Positions 1-12,094 of a stretch of 64,000 nucleotides of DNA are shown piece after piece. Origin of the DNA: Batkoa obscura (Eukaryota > Entomophthoromycota > Entomophthoromycetes > Entomophthorales > Batkoaceae). Position 1 is the first letter of the stretch. The number at the start of each line of letters is the position of its first letter. The DNA lies in assembly GCA_030770535.1 (NCBI GenBank), contig JASVEC010000007.1, positions 434,001-498,000 on the forward strand. Direction: 5' to 3'. The notes under the pieces were generated by a model. It saw only the letters and a list, made by a program, of their open reading frames with translations, was not told where the DNA came from and searched no databases. The translations under genes and the position numbers were made by a program.

Positions 1-485
1 AATGCTGAATAAAAACTACGGGATTTAGTCATAATTTAAGAAAAATGTCACATCTATAAAGCGTCATAATCTATGTCCTTTCTTTTTTGTAATGTTATAT
101 ATGATTATTAATTACTAATTGCTTAATTGATGTTACTAATTTATAGTTGAGTTAAAATAACATAACTATGTTCGTAGTTTTCATAAGATTGCAGAAGTAT
201 ATATATATTGTGTTTGAAAATTTGATGAGTTTTTTGAAATATTAAGTAAAATAAAGTTTTAAAGTAAAGTAGCTGTTTAAAGATACTTTTATTCTGCTAA
301 ATTAAGTAAATAAAAAAATCGATATATATAGAATTTCAAACTTAACTTTTAATATTAGGTATCATTAATAGCACTTTTGTAAGGTATGAAACAATATTTG
401 AAAATCAAACCGTTTATATCTCAATCTTCCCCTCAATTTCCAAGGTCTCAACCTTGAAAATAATTAAATACTCTATTGTTTTATT
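1..485. other. AT-rich stretch, no gene seen
   Basis: No open frame of useful length, RNA gene or repeat was recognised. It lies just beyond the 3' end of the decayed SWT1 copy. Confidence 0.5.
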
Positions 486-1985
486 AAATATTTTTCAGAA
501 GTTTCAATGGCTTTTTCCAGCCATAAACTTCTTTAAATCTTTCATGTATTTAGCCTTTTTTCCTCATTTTCAAGCATTGCTAATTGTGCATATACAAGCT
601 CCACTTGTTTTAAATAAAAATCATGAATAGTATATATGTGAATACGTTGGTATTCCAATATGATGAGCTATGGTTTTAAAAAATTCTTCGATCGCTTTTT
701 GTACAGCAATATAGGCAATTAAGTTGATTCATGCAGGTTGCAAAGTAGATCTTGTCAGATAGTTAATTTGATTTTGTCTAATCAAATAATTTAAAGCTCC
801 ATAATCATAACATAAAACCTAAGTAGCCCCTCTGATAGGGTCTAATTTACTACCTGTTTGAGTCAACCTAATCATTGGTATTATTATAAATATCTATTTC
901 AAGCTATCATCTTGGTTGATAGTATCCAAAATTTTAATAAAATTAAAACAAACTTTATTCATAGTACTAGAGCTACCTTTATTTTTCTACTTTAAATGCT
1001 ATGTCAATAATAAACTTGATCCTCTTTCAGTATAATTTACCACCGCGATTAACAACTCTAATCATTACTTTATAACTCTGGTTTTTTTATTTATACCATT
1101 TGCTATCCTTTCAAGCATATTACTAGCTAAATAAGCAACCTTATCTGCTTTTACTTTGGACAATTTATAGTCTTCTTCATTTACAATTATTTCTTGATTA
1201 TTAATATCATATATTGTTGAAGGCTGTTTAAATTTCTATAACTGACTATCACTTTTAGGGTTGTTTCCATTCAAATTTCTGTATTATCCTCTTTTCAATT
1301 CCCTATGCTTAACTTTTTTGCAATTTCTATATCACCCTGCCTTTGAGTCCCATCCAACCATTCAGATTCGAATAAACCTTTATTTGTTATAATGTGTCCT
1401 TTTTTATTACACATATTTTAACTCTTATACCTCCCTTTACTGATATTGTTGATAAAACTCGATGATCTGCATTTTTGTTCATAATTCTTATTTCAATGAA
1501 TATTATTATAAGCTAATAGCTTACTCTATGTCGTAAAGTTCAAATGTCTTGCTGTAGTATCAAGTTGATAATTACGATTGTTTAGATAAGTATCATAAAT
1601 AATTTAAAGTACCGTTCACATTAGATCATGATAGTAGAAGCTCATAGTAATTATTAGTACTATTATCTTCAGATTATTGATCTTTTTATTTGGAAGAGGG
1701 AAATCAAATTATTGTTCTTAATTAGTACTTTCTTATAAGTATTGTGATTATTTAAATAGAATCAATATATATACCATAGTATAAAACGATCTGAGACAAT
1801 TACTAAATTCTTAAAAAATGAAGCTTTCTAGTTTTCAATTTGAATACGCGCTCATCGTGACGGGAGTGTGGAATAACAACACTGTTTAATTCCTTTCTCT
1901 TTTTCACTATCGACTAAAACAAGCACTAAAACAAAAAAAGAGGTTGGATTAAAAGACGCTGCTGCTATTAATGCATTATAATTTC
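486..1985 (-). pseudogene. decayed SWT1-like copy (C-terminal part)
   Basis: Read on the minus strand, this stretch gives scattered peptides homologous to the C-terminal half of the intact SWT1 gene at 9300-11227. An example is the KKG-x-IIT-x-(K/R)GL-x-ES-x-W segment near 1360-1420. The terminal FKEVYGWKKPLKLLKN-like segment lies near 490-540. Many stops and frame changes are present, and a stretch of roughly 190 bp near 680-870 has no counterpart in the intact gene. It begins where SWT1 exon 4 ends and abuts the outer edge of the left IR1 arm. The matching copy beyond the right arm (19777-21162) sits at nearly the same mirror distance. I infer that both are remnants of an older inverted duplication that later escaped homogenisation. 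Confidence 0.75.
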
Positions 1986-2177
1986 TTAATCGAATAGGTA
2001 ATAGTATATGTGGAAAAACTAATAACTAACAATTATATACATGAATGTCACCTTATACTATCTACCTTTGATATTTTGACTAGCAAGAGTATCAAACTGA
2101 AGTTTACTGCAATTAAGTTTTTATAAATAAATTATGAATTATTGTACATATATTGTATTTAATATAAAATAAAACTT

Positions 2178-3249
2178 TTAATTAGTAGGGTTATATTTCA
2201 ATAAAGCTAAAAATGCTCGTAAGGTATAATGAGCGTCATTACCTAAGTAAAAATAAAATAAAACAATAACTTAAATAATAGTAATCTTTTTACCAGCATT
2301 ATGAAAACAGAACGCATCGATATTTAAATAATGTAATAAATTCGATAGAGAAACAGAGTTCAACTGATCATTTAAATGTTTATATAAATCAGTAGTATCG
2401 AAAGTATTGTATTCCAAGCTGATTCCATTTTTCTTTAAGAATTTAACATCATTATTAAAATCATGACCTATTAAATAAAGATTCTTTCGAAATCGGTTAA
2501 TATCATTTTGAAAATATTTTAAAGCATCAACTAAGCTCATCAGTTGACTTTTACCAAATAGGAAATGTTCTTTGTTATCATAGCCTGGTAACTGATTTCT
2601 TATTCCATAATGTTCCTTAATTATCAAGTGTTTTGATAAAAATAACTGGGATCTGAAATTAAAAATAGAATAACCAATCTCTAATATAGTATCGTGATTT
2701 CTCTCCCATACTTCTAAATCAATAGATATGAAATATACTTCTCTCTCTTTATCTTTGTGCAATAACTGATAAGCCAGGAGATAACTTTGCTTCAACAACT
2801 CTTTCTTTCCTTTATTTGCTACTTGTTTTTGATTACTTCTTCGGATTTTCGACAATAATGCTTTGATCTCTTTATGCGTATTAAGTTCAATGCGCTTAAG
2901 GGTTGAATATATGGTTGGTAGTGGTAATGGTTTTAAATTGATACCAAATTTATTCTCAATCTCTTTTCTACTTTGTAATAGTAACTCTTCTTCTACCAAT
3001 AATTGTTGTCGTTGCTTTCCATCGATACCTAGGGAAATAAAGCTAAGTATTATATAGCAAACAGTAGTAGTTTGATGCTAATGATTTACCTAAATATAGC
3101 TGGTTTTTATTTTTTAAAGCATCCAAATAAAACTCTTCTTCATCCAAATAAGTTTTGATTTCTTCTCTTATTGTTGTATCAGATATATCTTCTTTCCAAT
3201 GGTTTATTATACTTTTTAAATGATACAAGTTTTTATGTTGCAGCTCCAT
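2178..3249 (-). CDS. Gfd2/YDR514C-like RNase H-fold (DEDDh-type) protein, left copy
   Basis: Exons (minus strand) are 3249-3090, 3028-2294 and 2242-2178, giving 319 residues. The introns are 61 and 51 nt with GT..AG ends, and both splices keep the frame. The C-terminal two thirds show an exonuclease-like fold: an SIDLE motif (first acidic pair), LIGHDFNNDVKFL, and HNAGNDAHYTL, which is only formed by splicing exon 3. This motif set matches the fungal Gfd2/YDR514C family of uncharacterised nuclease-fold proteins. The N-terminal third is helical and lysine/glutamate rich. All three key motifs keep their acidic residues, so activity is possible but unproven. The right-arm copy (18361-19432) encodes the same protein as far as I can see. 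It is transcribed away from the IR1 centre. Confidence 0.85.
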
Positions 3250-4104
3250 TTTTGGTGATATTTTATTGAGAAAAGAAAAGTCATGATTTTTTCAATCAAA
3301 TTTTAGTGAAATAATTTTTCACAAACAAGGCTTTAAACATCAAAAAAATTACGTTTCCATTAATAAAATATTATTACCATGGTAAAGTATTAGATGCAAC
3401 TAATCAAATAAAAATACCAGTTATTCTTTTGATTGACTTTTATACATTTTATTATAATAATGGCACTATTACTGAAAACAGACTAAGTCTTTTTTCTGAA
3501 ATTTAATGAAGACATTGTGTTTTATTTTTTTATTAGTCTAAAAGTAGAGCTAATTAAGGTCAAAAGGAAAGTCAAATAGTGATAGGCTTTTGAAACTAAA
3601 ATTGAAGAAGCAGAACAAGGAAAAAAAACACTTGGTGATAGAGTATAAAGCAGAGAGAGCTTCAAAGGAGTCACAACATTTAAGTTTAAAAGTTAGGAAA
3701 AAGGATCAGGCAGAGGGAGCGTTTTATTGATTAACATTCGTTTGATGTGACAACCATTATGATAAGGTAAGCGGATGGAATTAAAATAGATCTGATAATA
3801 AGCGGGGCTTTGTAAGGAAATTGGCCAAACCAATCAAAAGGTATTAATGAGAGCGAGATATAAATCTTTTCAAATTCAGAATTTACCACATATCTCTTAT
3901 AAAATACATATATAATAGAAATTAAAGTTAAGGCATTTGGAAAGTATTGTTTAGGATTTTTATTACTTATGATAAGACCAATGAACTTCCGTATATGTTT
4001 CAAAAATAAAGTTTAGAAAGTCTAATAGTTAAATTTGTTATAAAATCTTTGATAAAAATATGTGATAAGTATAAAGATGTGTATTTATCTAAATTAATAT
4101 AAAA
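3250..4104. other. intergenic, weakly coding-like relic
   Basis: No intact gene is seen. A 90-codon open frame at 3731-4003 (minus) begins at a non-ATG codon. A lysine/glutamate-rich open stretch lies on the plus strand at about 3590-3730. Neither matches a family I know. The same sequence lies in the right arm at 17506-18360. These may be remains of a lost gene. Confidence 0.4.
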
Positions 4105-4159
4105 TTATAACGCATTTTTAACTGATTTGATAAGTCCATCAAAATATCCTTCAATATAT

Positions 4160-4255
4160 GGGAATCTATTTTTTTGTTTAAAAATTTGCTAGCAACTTTT
4201 TCCACCTAAATAGTACTAAAAATAGAAAAAGTAATGAAACCAAAAAAACACCCCC
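4160..4255 (-). mobile_element. GGGGATG MITE, copy 1 (left arm)
   Basis: Family description, which applies to all copies below. The element is about 97 bp with ends GGGGATG...CATCCCC. It has an internal imperfect palindrome around TTAAGCGCTATTTAA, so the whole element can snap back. It is flanked by a 4-bp AT-rich duplication. This copy is flanked by ATAT on both sides and sits near the 3' end of the broken secreted-protein gene. Confidence 0.85.
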
Positions 4256-4708
4256 ATATCCTTTCACAAGTTTAATACCTTCGTTTAAAACTTGTTTAGC
4301 AATTCTATCAGGTATAATTAATTTTTTATCGAGCTCAGTATCTTTACACTTATTCCCTAAGAACCTCTTGGTCTGTTGTAGGACCTAAAATAGCATTAAT
4401 AGTAACCACTAAAACCAAATCAGTATAAGGAATAGCAAAAAGCCCAACAGTGACAGCCACTTTCATGTATCCTGAAGCTTTACTATTATATGATATTTAT
4501 GAAGTATTGGTTAGTGGTAAATAGGTAAAACAAGAAGCTAAATCAGCAGCTTTGTTATCTATGTCAAATGCGCTACAGTAGGTACCACAAGATGATTTAG
4601 TTTCCGAGTTTGGAATCAATTTAAAGTAATCACTAAAATTATATCCCATAGTAACAATTCGTAATACATCATTAGCTAAAAGACAGATTTTAGCAATGAT
4701 CAATATAT

Positions 4709-4807
4709 GGGGGGATGTTTTTTTGGCTTTATTACTTTTCCCATTTTTAAGCGTTATTTGAGTAGAAAAATTGCTGGTAAAATCTTCAAGCAAAAAAATA
4801 CATCCCC
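4709..4807 (+). mobile_element. GGGGATG MITE, copy 2 (left arm)
   Basis: ATAT flanks on both sides. It is inserted in the middle of the broken secreted-protein gene. Confidence 0.88.
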
Positions 4808-5506
4808 ATATGCTCATTAAATTGGATTGTTTGAGCATTCTTTTTATATAGCTTGATGTTATTTAGGATTTTAGTAATAATACCCTCGGTCATTTTGATT
4901 TAGAATACTTGACAATATTTTTGGTCATCTGGATAATAACTATTCATAGGGATAATGGTCAATCTTAAGTTTTGTCTCAAATCTACAGAAATATAATTCC
5001 TACTTTGAATGTTAGAAGTTATACATATATATAACCTTTCTCTTTATTTGGAGTTATAGTATACAATATATTTGAATCTTTTATTTGATCAATTGAATTC
5101 GTAAACTTAACTCGGAAAGCATTAGTATAATACTGACGCCATGTCAAACAGTAGTATTTAAAATTATGAAAACAGCTTTTTCCTTTGTACCATTCCTCTG
5201 ATTGTTCATACTTTCCTACTATTACTACCCAACAATGCAAAGACTGACAATTACGTTAATATTTTGGTGATATGTCAACTTTAAACTATAGTTAATCATA
5301 ACCAAGTGATAACATTTCTTATCTAAGTAGATTAACCCAATTGAATCTTGACTTAAAGTAGCAGTAACAAAAAGTAGAAATGATAAAGCTAAAAACGTTT
5401 GATTTTTATATATAATTGAAACCTTTCTGTTTTACTTATATAGCTTTTTTAAATATTTTGAATACTAGATATAAAACAAATATTTAATGCTAAAACAATA
5501 TTATAT

Positions 5507-5603
5507 GGGACTGTTTTTTTTAATTTCATTATTTTTCCATTTTTTAAGCGCTATTTAAGTGGAAAGAATATAGTAAAATTCTTAAGCAAAAAAACACATC
5601 CCC
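5507..5603 (+). mobile_element. GGGGATG MITE, copy 3 (left arm)
   Basis: ATAT flanks on both sides. The internal TTAAGCGCTATTTAA core is intact. It lies just upstream of the broken secreted-protein gene. Confidence 0.85.
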
Positions 5604-5929
5604 ATATGTTTGATAATTTAAATTAAAAACGAATATGAATTAATAAAGAATAAACAAATAAAACTTATTTAAAATAAATGGTATTACAGCGTATTTATCA
5701 AGATATTAGAATAGTATAAGTAGTTATACTCTTTGAAATTTTTATACATAAGCTATAAGCTATAAGCTTTTATTTCTAGCTACTTTATTTGGTTTCCTTG
5801 TACTATCAAATTTTGAATAATCAAACATTTATTAACTTTTCAATGCATGTCATCTCATACTTGTCCTTTATTTTCTCTTTTAGTGCTAATAAAAACCTAT
5901 AAAGGCTTTGCTTTGACTTGAATTAATAT

Positions 5930-6020
5930 GAGGATTTTTTTGACTGTCACTTTTTCTACCTTTTGAGCATTATTTGAGTAGAAAAACTGTTAGTAAAATC
6001 TTAAACAAAAATGCATCCCC
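5930..6020 (+). mobile_element. GGGGATG MITE, copy 4 (left arm)
   Basis: A slightly short, diverged copy starting GAGGATT and ending GCATCCCC, with ATAT flanks. Confidence 0.8.
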
Positions 6021-6544
6021 ATATAAAAAAAGACTCTAAAGTTTATCATTTATACAGTTATTTTAAATAAGTAGTTGTTTAAAACCATTAAATTGCTCAC
6101 AGTATTTTAGTTACCTATGTTTTTTCCATATTTATAAATATTCAAAATAACTAGTTTATTATATTATATTAATGTTATTTATCAGACCTCTAGCTGATTT
6201 TATTAAAATAAAAGGTTTGTTTTAATGATAATACTTGGTTGTTATATAAGCTCTATCTATATTAATTTAAATGAATCAAGATATTATTCTATAATATAAA
6301 CAAGCAGTATTTAGTTTGAAGACACTATTAATTTTAGTTATTTAATGTTTATAAAACATGGATAGTATACAATATACTTTGTAATAGTACCATATTAAGC
6401 AAAGATTTAAATTCGCATTTTGAAAAATTCAAATAAGTCTTAATATATAAAATAGATCTAAAGTACTGCTAATATGTCAGAAATAAAAACTTGAAATAAT
6501 TAATTTATTAAAATAAACAAATTGACTGATTTTAATTAAGTGTT

Positions 6545-6641
6545 GGGATGTATTTTTGTGTTTAAGAATTTTACTAACAAATTTTCCACTTAAACAGTGC
6601 TTAAAAGATGGAAAAAACAATGAAGCCAAAAAAACACCCCC
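6545..6641 (-). mobile_element. GGGGATG MITE, copy 5 (left arm)
   Basis: Both ends are recognisable (GGGATGT..., ...ACACCCCC). The flanks are not a clean 4-bp duplication, so this is probably an older insertion. Confidence 0.8.
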
Positions 6642-6774
6642 AAATGTTTCTTTGAATCAAAGCCTAAATTTGTTTTTTTATGGTTTGTTATTATTAGATA
6701 TTTATTAATAAAATTGAGTCAATAATTGATACTAAAACTTAATAAAAAATAACGCTATCAAAAAAAACATTAAT

Positions 6775-6850
6775 TTTTATTTTATTTTATTTTATTTTAT
6801 TTTATTTTATTTTATTTTATTTTATTTTATTTTATTTTATTTTATTTTGT
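6775..6850. repeat. (TTTTA)n pentanucleotide microsatellite
   Basis: About 14 tandem TTTTA units lie downstream of the left synthase gene. The right arm has the same number of units (14760-14835). This is notable because such tracts normally change length quickly. Confidence 0.95.
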
Positions 6851-7024
6851 CTTATTTTATTCTATTTTTATTTAATAAGTTAATAAATAGAGCTACAATT
6901 TACTACTAATTAAAAATTACTTGAAACCATTTTTTATTTATTAAAACTTATGAAATTCTTATCTATTTATTTAACTCCCGAAATAAACAACTATCTTTAT
7001 CTATAATGTGCTTGATTTCTTTAA

Positions 7025-8564
7025 TTAATCTTCATAATCTTCTTTAGCCCAGTCTGGTAAGTTCTTGGTAGTAAAATGATAGTCCAATAATTTATAAGAA
7101 TAAGCATGTAAATAAATCAAATTTTCTTTAACAATAGGATCCGGTGGTATTAAATTATTACAAACATCACATTGTGTCCAGCCTACGCTGTTTATTTTGC
7201 TTGGTTGCATTCTCTTCTTTGCTAATTCTATTGTATGCTCATTCATGTATTGAATTTTTATTAGATTTAAATTACTAGTATTATTAACCTTTGGTAAAAC
7301 TTTGTCAGTTTTATTTTGGTCTAACTCAGTTTCATTATTTTCATCTTTTATTTTTGGTATTTCTTGTCCAGCTTCATTTGTTTCTTCTTTCTCCTTTTTC
7401 TTTTCCTTTATGTTGTTTTCTATTACTTTGTTTATTTTACTATCTATTAATTCTACCTTATTATCTCCAGCTTCTTTCTCTTTACTGTCAATTCCATTCA
7501 ATTTTACTTCCATGTTCTCCTTTCTACCTTTTTCCTTATCATTATTGCTTTCACTATCTTTATTTAACTTATACAAAGGATCATTAGCAATAGGAAATCC
7601 CAGATAAAAAAGATGTACTCTAATTTGATGAGTTCTACCAGTTTTTGGAATAGCTTTAACTAAAGAAGACTTACCATTAAACTTCACTAGCTCAAACCTA
7701 GTAAAACTTGGCTTTCCATCTGGGTGTACCATGTATAACCCAAGTTTAGGATCTAATACTTTAATAGGTTGATCGCATTCCACAAATTCTGGAAACTTTC
7801 CATCAACTCGACAAAAATACTCCTTACTCACTTTATTTGACTTCATTTCACTTTCTATTTTTTTAGCTATAACTTCATTTAGTCCTATAATAACAATACC
7901 ACTAGTTAATCTATCTAACCTATTACTTAGATGTAATTTTGTTAGCTTTTTTCTGTGCTTTATCATTTCTATTAATGTATTATGGCTGTATCTCCCACTT
8001 GGATGTACTGGTAAACTACTTGGTTTGTTTACTATTAACAACTCTCTATCCTCATAAATATACTCGATTTCTGGGAATCTATTCACAGGAGGTTCATGTC
8101 GATGTATTAAATGTTGTATTCTATCCATACTTTTTATTTTGTATTCTGAACTGACTTGACATCCATTTACTCTTATTCGTCCTTCTAAAATAGCCAACTC
8201 CTTAATATTTTGTTAATTTAACACAATAAATGAAAATATGCTTTAAAATATTACATAGTACTCTGTACTTTGGTCTTGGAATTCCGTTGTAAATACATGG
8301 TATATACTTTTATTCATCCACCTACCTTTGGCGTAGCATTGATATATAAAGAAATAAGGATCTATTCGGATTAGATCTAACAGAATGAGTAAGTTGTGAA
8401 ATTATGTACTTCAATAATCTTTGTTTACCATCTTCATAAATATATTTTGGCCCTGATGTTTTTGCTTTAAACCAATAATCAAAATCAAAACCATTGCTTA
8501 TTTTCATTCGTTTGATCTCTTGCTCTTCACCTTTCATTGTTTCGCTGTCGCCTATTGTTGACAT
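7025..8564 (-). CDS. RluA-family tRNA pseudouridine synthase (RPUSD2/Pus8-Pus9 type), left copy
   Basis: Exons (minus strand) are 8564-8429, 8376-8255 and 8200-7025, giving 477 residues with introns of 52 and 54 nt. Splicing restores the family N-terminus (a YIYED..PYFF..YAKGRW block, then VFTTEF). An S4-like RNA-binding segment follows (GRIRVNG, then HLIHRHEPPV), then the catalytic domain with VNKPSSLPVHPSGRY, the active-site motif RLDRLTSG (conserved Asp) and GRTHQIRVHL. The enzyme should isomerise uridine to pseudouridine in tRNA. A lysine/glutamate/asparagine-rich insert of about 100 residues sits near the C-terminus, ahead of a CDVCNNLIPPDP segment and the end PDWAKEDYED. Family members often have HRLD where NRLD is seen here. 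This copy differs from the right one by eight residues in two clusters. The exon 3 acceptor is AAG. Confidence 0.9.
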
Positions 8565-8603
8565 TTTTTAAAATATAGTTTAAAGTAGTAAAAAGATTTT
8601 GTT

Positions 8604-9299
8604 AAATTGGGACATTTGAGATTCGATTGACCAAAATTTTCTATCTTTTAAAACTGGATCTCCTTGGTTGGACTTCATTAGCACCTGTTAAAATTCACAC
8701 GCAATTTCTCTCAAAATTTCTTGTGCCACTGTTTGTTTAATTTTTTTCTAAAGCCTAGATACTTAAGCTTTAGTGAAAATTATGTTTAAGAGTTTATTCT
8801 AAAATAAACGGTTGAAGATTGCACAATTGTACTTCAATAACTGTATTAGAATTTGTATCGAACTATGTAAGTAAGTGTACTGATAGAAAACTACAATAGC
8901 TGAAATTTTGAATATTAAATAAACAGCCTTATCTTAATACTAGATCTACTTTGTATATTATTTTAAATATAAAATATGCTACCCCATCTTATTAAGCTGT
9001 CTACGCTATAAAATTGAATTCTGACTTAGATAACCTGGATAAATGAAATCCAATGAAACCCAAAATATTGCTTTTATCACGTGTCTAGATTATCATAAAA
9101 ACATACATAAGTGTTTTTTTTAACCATTGTTTTAACTACTTATTAAGCGCTATTTAAGCGGAAAATTTGTTAGTAAAACTCTTAGACACAAAAATACGTC
9201 CCCCATACATCACTTTTAAATTTTTAAAACTCAATATTTATATTCGCATAATATCTCATTAAACTAACTTAAGACAAAATCCAAAAAACAAGGATTCAC
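8604..9299. other. IR1 spacer, 5' flank of SWT1
   Basis: This is unique sequence between the left arm and SWT1. Apart from a degenerate MITE (9107-9204) nothing was recognised. It must hold the promoter of SWT1 and, on the other strand, of the left synthase gene. Confidence 0.5.
9107..9204 (+). mobile_element. GGGGATG MITE, copy 6
   Basis: The left end has decayed (ATAAGTG) and the right end is ...CGTCCCCC. It is flanked by ATAC on both sides, which supports a 4-bp target duplication that is not simply ATAT. It lies about 95 bp upstream of the SWT1 start. Confidence 0.75.
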
Positions 9300-11227
9300 A
9301 TGGAAGAAGTAAGGCTCACCTCAGAACCATGTATATAAATAACTCTAGTTAATTTCAATTTTAGCGGTTATTAGATTCTGGGGTTATAGTCATAGATACG
9401 AATTTCTTTATCAACGATGGGAATTATTTCAAAGAAATAGTCAACCTAGGTCAAAACTATAACTTAATCGTTATTGTACCTTTTATTGTTTTACAAGAAT
9501 TGGATCACTTAAAGGTGAGTTTTATTTTTTGTTATTGATTATTTTATATGTGTTGACAATCCTAGATGACAAAAAAATTGGCCGCAAAAGATTATTTTAA
9601 ATTATTGAGCTCTATAAAGAATTTAAGTAGGTATGTATTTGAAGGTCATCCTGTTATCCGGGGACAGAAAAGGGAAGAAAAAATAAAGGAAGAAGCAGTA
9701 AGTAGTATATTAAATTATCATTATAAAAAATAACCTGATAGGTTAATGACGACAAAATCTTAGATTGTTGTATCTATTTTAAAAACAATGTATATCAAAA
9801 TTCTTTGGTTACTCTATTGTCTCATGATAGATTACTTTGCACCAAAGCAATGATCCATGATATCAACTTTTTGGATATTAAAGGGTTGACGCCAAAGGAG
9901 TATTTGATTAAATTAGGGATAAAAAATAATTCATTGTTGTTAAAAAATGAGGTAATTATTTGTTATGTAGGTTCTAACATAGATTTATTTTACTTTTAAA
10001 TAGTCTCAATATCTACAAGAAACAATAAATCAAGAAAATTACTTTGATTCTCCACCGCCAATAAAAGAAAATGATAATTTAGTTAAAGCGGGTAATCAAG
10101 GCGATTATTTTGATTCTCCGCCACCGAATAAAAAAGTTATTGATTCGAATGACAATTATGATACTAGTAATCATTTTGAGCTTCCACTACCATCATTTAA
10201 TGAGAACAAAATTTCAAATTACAGTGGTATGTATCAATATGATAATGATTATCAAAACAACGATAATTATCAATATAATCATACAATGGGACACTTTGAT
10301 CCTATGACAACGAACAAGGAAGTTATTGGCTTAAATCGTAATGATGCATGTATAACTTATATAGGTGAAGAAAAAGGTAATAAACATTTAGAAACAACAT
10401 CAATAATGAGAAACGGAAATGTAGAAGTTGATAAAATATATGATAAAAAAGGATTCATTATAACAAAGAGAGGACTAGTGGAATCTAGATGGTCGGATGA
10501 GACTTTAAAAAATAATAAAATACAAATCGAAAGAAGGAATGGTATAGAAATTCAAACAAATAAAGGCATAGAAATTGAAAAAAGTAAAAGTATTGCAAAT
10601 CAGCCGGAAGCACTCTCAACAGATAATAATCAATTACTAGGATCTAAATGGTCTTCTGTGATCCAAAATATTAGTAATAACCAAGAAATAAGGGCAAATA
10701 AAGAAGATTATGAACTATCAAAACTGAAAGTGAACAAAATTACCTATTCTGCTGGCGATATGCCCAAAAGGGTAGCTGATAATCCAAATAAGAAAAGAAC
10801 CGAATTACAAAATAATAGTTTAGAATTATTAACTGTAATGCTAAATTATAGTGAAAGGGAGTTAAGTACCTTATTAATGCAATACTTTAAACAAAAGAAT
10901 AATGATACTTCAACTAGCACCAATATGGCTTGTTTTAATATAATTAAAATTATAGATATTATTATCTTGGATAATGGTTTAAAATCCATATTTACAAAAG
11001 AACAATTGGAGAATTTCTTAAAATTAGAACCTATTATATTAGAATATCAAAGGATGCATATGTATGGTATTTGTAATATTTATCTAAAACAAGTGGATTT
11101 TGTGTACCAACAGTTATTAATATTGTTTAAATTGTTTGAAAAAATGGAGGAGAAGGAAAAGTTACATCAAAGGTTTATGGAAGTTTGCATGTGGCTTAAA
11201 GCATTAGAGTATTTAAAAAACAGTTAG
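9300..11227 (+). CDS. SWT1: SWT1-like PIN-domain endoribonuclease
   Basis: Exons are 9300-9308, 9365-9514, 9566-9697, 9742-9951 and 10004-11227, giving 574 residues. All internal splices are phase 0 and the introns are 44-56 nt. Residues 4 to about 190 form the PIN nuclease domain: VIVIDTNFF, PFIVLQELDHLK, NDDKILDCC and LLSHDRLLCTKA carry the conserved acidic residues and the ELD segment. A low-complexity middle follows, containing two FDSPPP repeats. The C-terminal helical domain starts at about PNKKRTELQNN. The architecture matches the nuclear quality-control endonuclease Swt1. The 9-nt first exon is the least certain part; it was chosen because GTAAGG..TTTTAG gives a phase-0 join directly to the PIN domain. 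It is the only full-length copy in the window. Confidence 0.85.
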
Positions 11228-11871
11228 TGTAGATTTGGGCTTGTGTACAATTATGTAGGGTTGTGCCATAAAAAACAAAAAGTATATAAAGGAGCTCTAT
11301 GTGAAATAAAGTAAAAATTAGATAATTATTTTAAGATCCTTTATTAACATAAAATAAGACTAAAGAACAAGATTGTTTAGTGCATATGAACGCTTGTTGT
11401 ATGTTTTGGTGTTAAAGCCATTATATTCACTAATTTTCTTAATTCTAATTTTTGAGAGTTTATTACTTCTTTTTTTAGCTAATTTTAAAGTATAAAGCAT
11501 CTATATTGATACACGTTTACTATAAATCTATTTATTTTCAACATTATATGTTATCTACTTAATTTTTATTGTTATTACATGTTAAAGTTAATAAATTTTT
11601 ATACTACTAGATTTATTTAACCCTTTTTTTTAACTAATTTTATCTTAGCAATGAAATTAATAAAATTTTGTAAAATATTAGTCAAATTTAAAAATAGTAA
11701 GTTTTTTCCTAAAAAAGTATGTTTGTGATTTTATGTCTATTATTAAAATATCCTACAAAGCTAGATTTGATTTAATTTTAGTACTTGTAAAAATTCTAAT
11801 AATCAAGCATATGATAAGCTTTAATATGTACTAAATAACCTTACCTTTCAGCTTTACTTTATATAACAAAT

Positions 11872-11970
11872 GGGGATGTATTTTTGTGTTTAAGAATTTT
11901 ACTAATAATTTTTCCACTCAAATAGTGCTTGAAAGATGGAAAAAATAATGAAGCCAAAAAAAACATCCCC
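11872..11970 (-). mobile_element. GGGGATG MITE, copy 7
   Basis: A well-preserved copy with both termini intact (GGGGATGTA..., ...ACATCCCC). The flanks are AAAT and ATAT, so the duplication is imperfect. Confidence 0.88.
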
Positions 11971-12094
11971 ATATAAAAGAATATAATAGCAATGATTTTG
12001 TATTATAACTACTTTGCATAAATACTAAAATATAAAAATACAGTTATTATAATAATTTAAGTAATTGCTATAATATGGTTAATTACTAAGCTGA

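Larger units (their letters stand above)
4105..5399 (-). pseudogene. broken copy of the secreted cysteine-rich protein gene, left IR1 arm
   Basis: The minus strand gives stretches clearly homologous to the 372-residue secreted protein at 23351-24469. They include the segments around GKSC, CLLANDVLR and KLIPNSETKS. The copy is degenerate, with several breaks, and carries two MITE insertions (4160-4255 and 4709-4807). The end of the frame differs from the intact relative. An identical copy sits in the right arm. Because the function of the family is unknown and could be that of an effector, it is treated here simply as a fossil. Confidence 0.8.
5400..7024. other. intergenic region of left IR1 arm
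   Basis: Apart from MITE copies 3, 4 and 5 and the TTTTA repeat, no gene or other feature was recognised between the broken secreted-protein gene and the synthase gene. The mirror stretch is 14586-16210. Confidence 0.6.
1983..8603 (+). repeat. IR1 left arm, 6,621-bp inverted repeat
   Basis: Every position x in this arm pairs with 21610-x in the right arm (13007-19627). Gene ends, exon ends and MITE ends in the two arms all sum to 21610, so there is no net indel across 6.6 kb. Homology stops abruptly at 8603/13007, inside a GTT/AAC. On the outside it stops at 1983/19627. The arm contains the Gfd2-like gene, a broken secreted-protein gene, five MITEs, a pentanucleotide repeat and the pseudouridine synthase gene. 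Where I compared bases directly, the only differences were in two short clusters inside the synthase gene. Confidence 0.95.

Noticed and set aside
3731-4003. 90-codon frame in the IR1 arms (and mirror 17607-17879)
   Set aside because: Non-ATG start and no promoter-like or family signal. Kept only as a possible relic in the intergenic entries.
7302-7607. Open frames opposite the synthase genes (also 7291-7587, 14003-14308, 14023-14319)
   Set aside because: They lie antisense to the lysine/glutamate-rich insert of a well-supported gene, and their Phe/Leu/Ser-rich sequence is the expected shadow of that composition.
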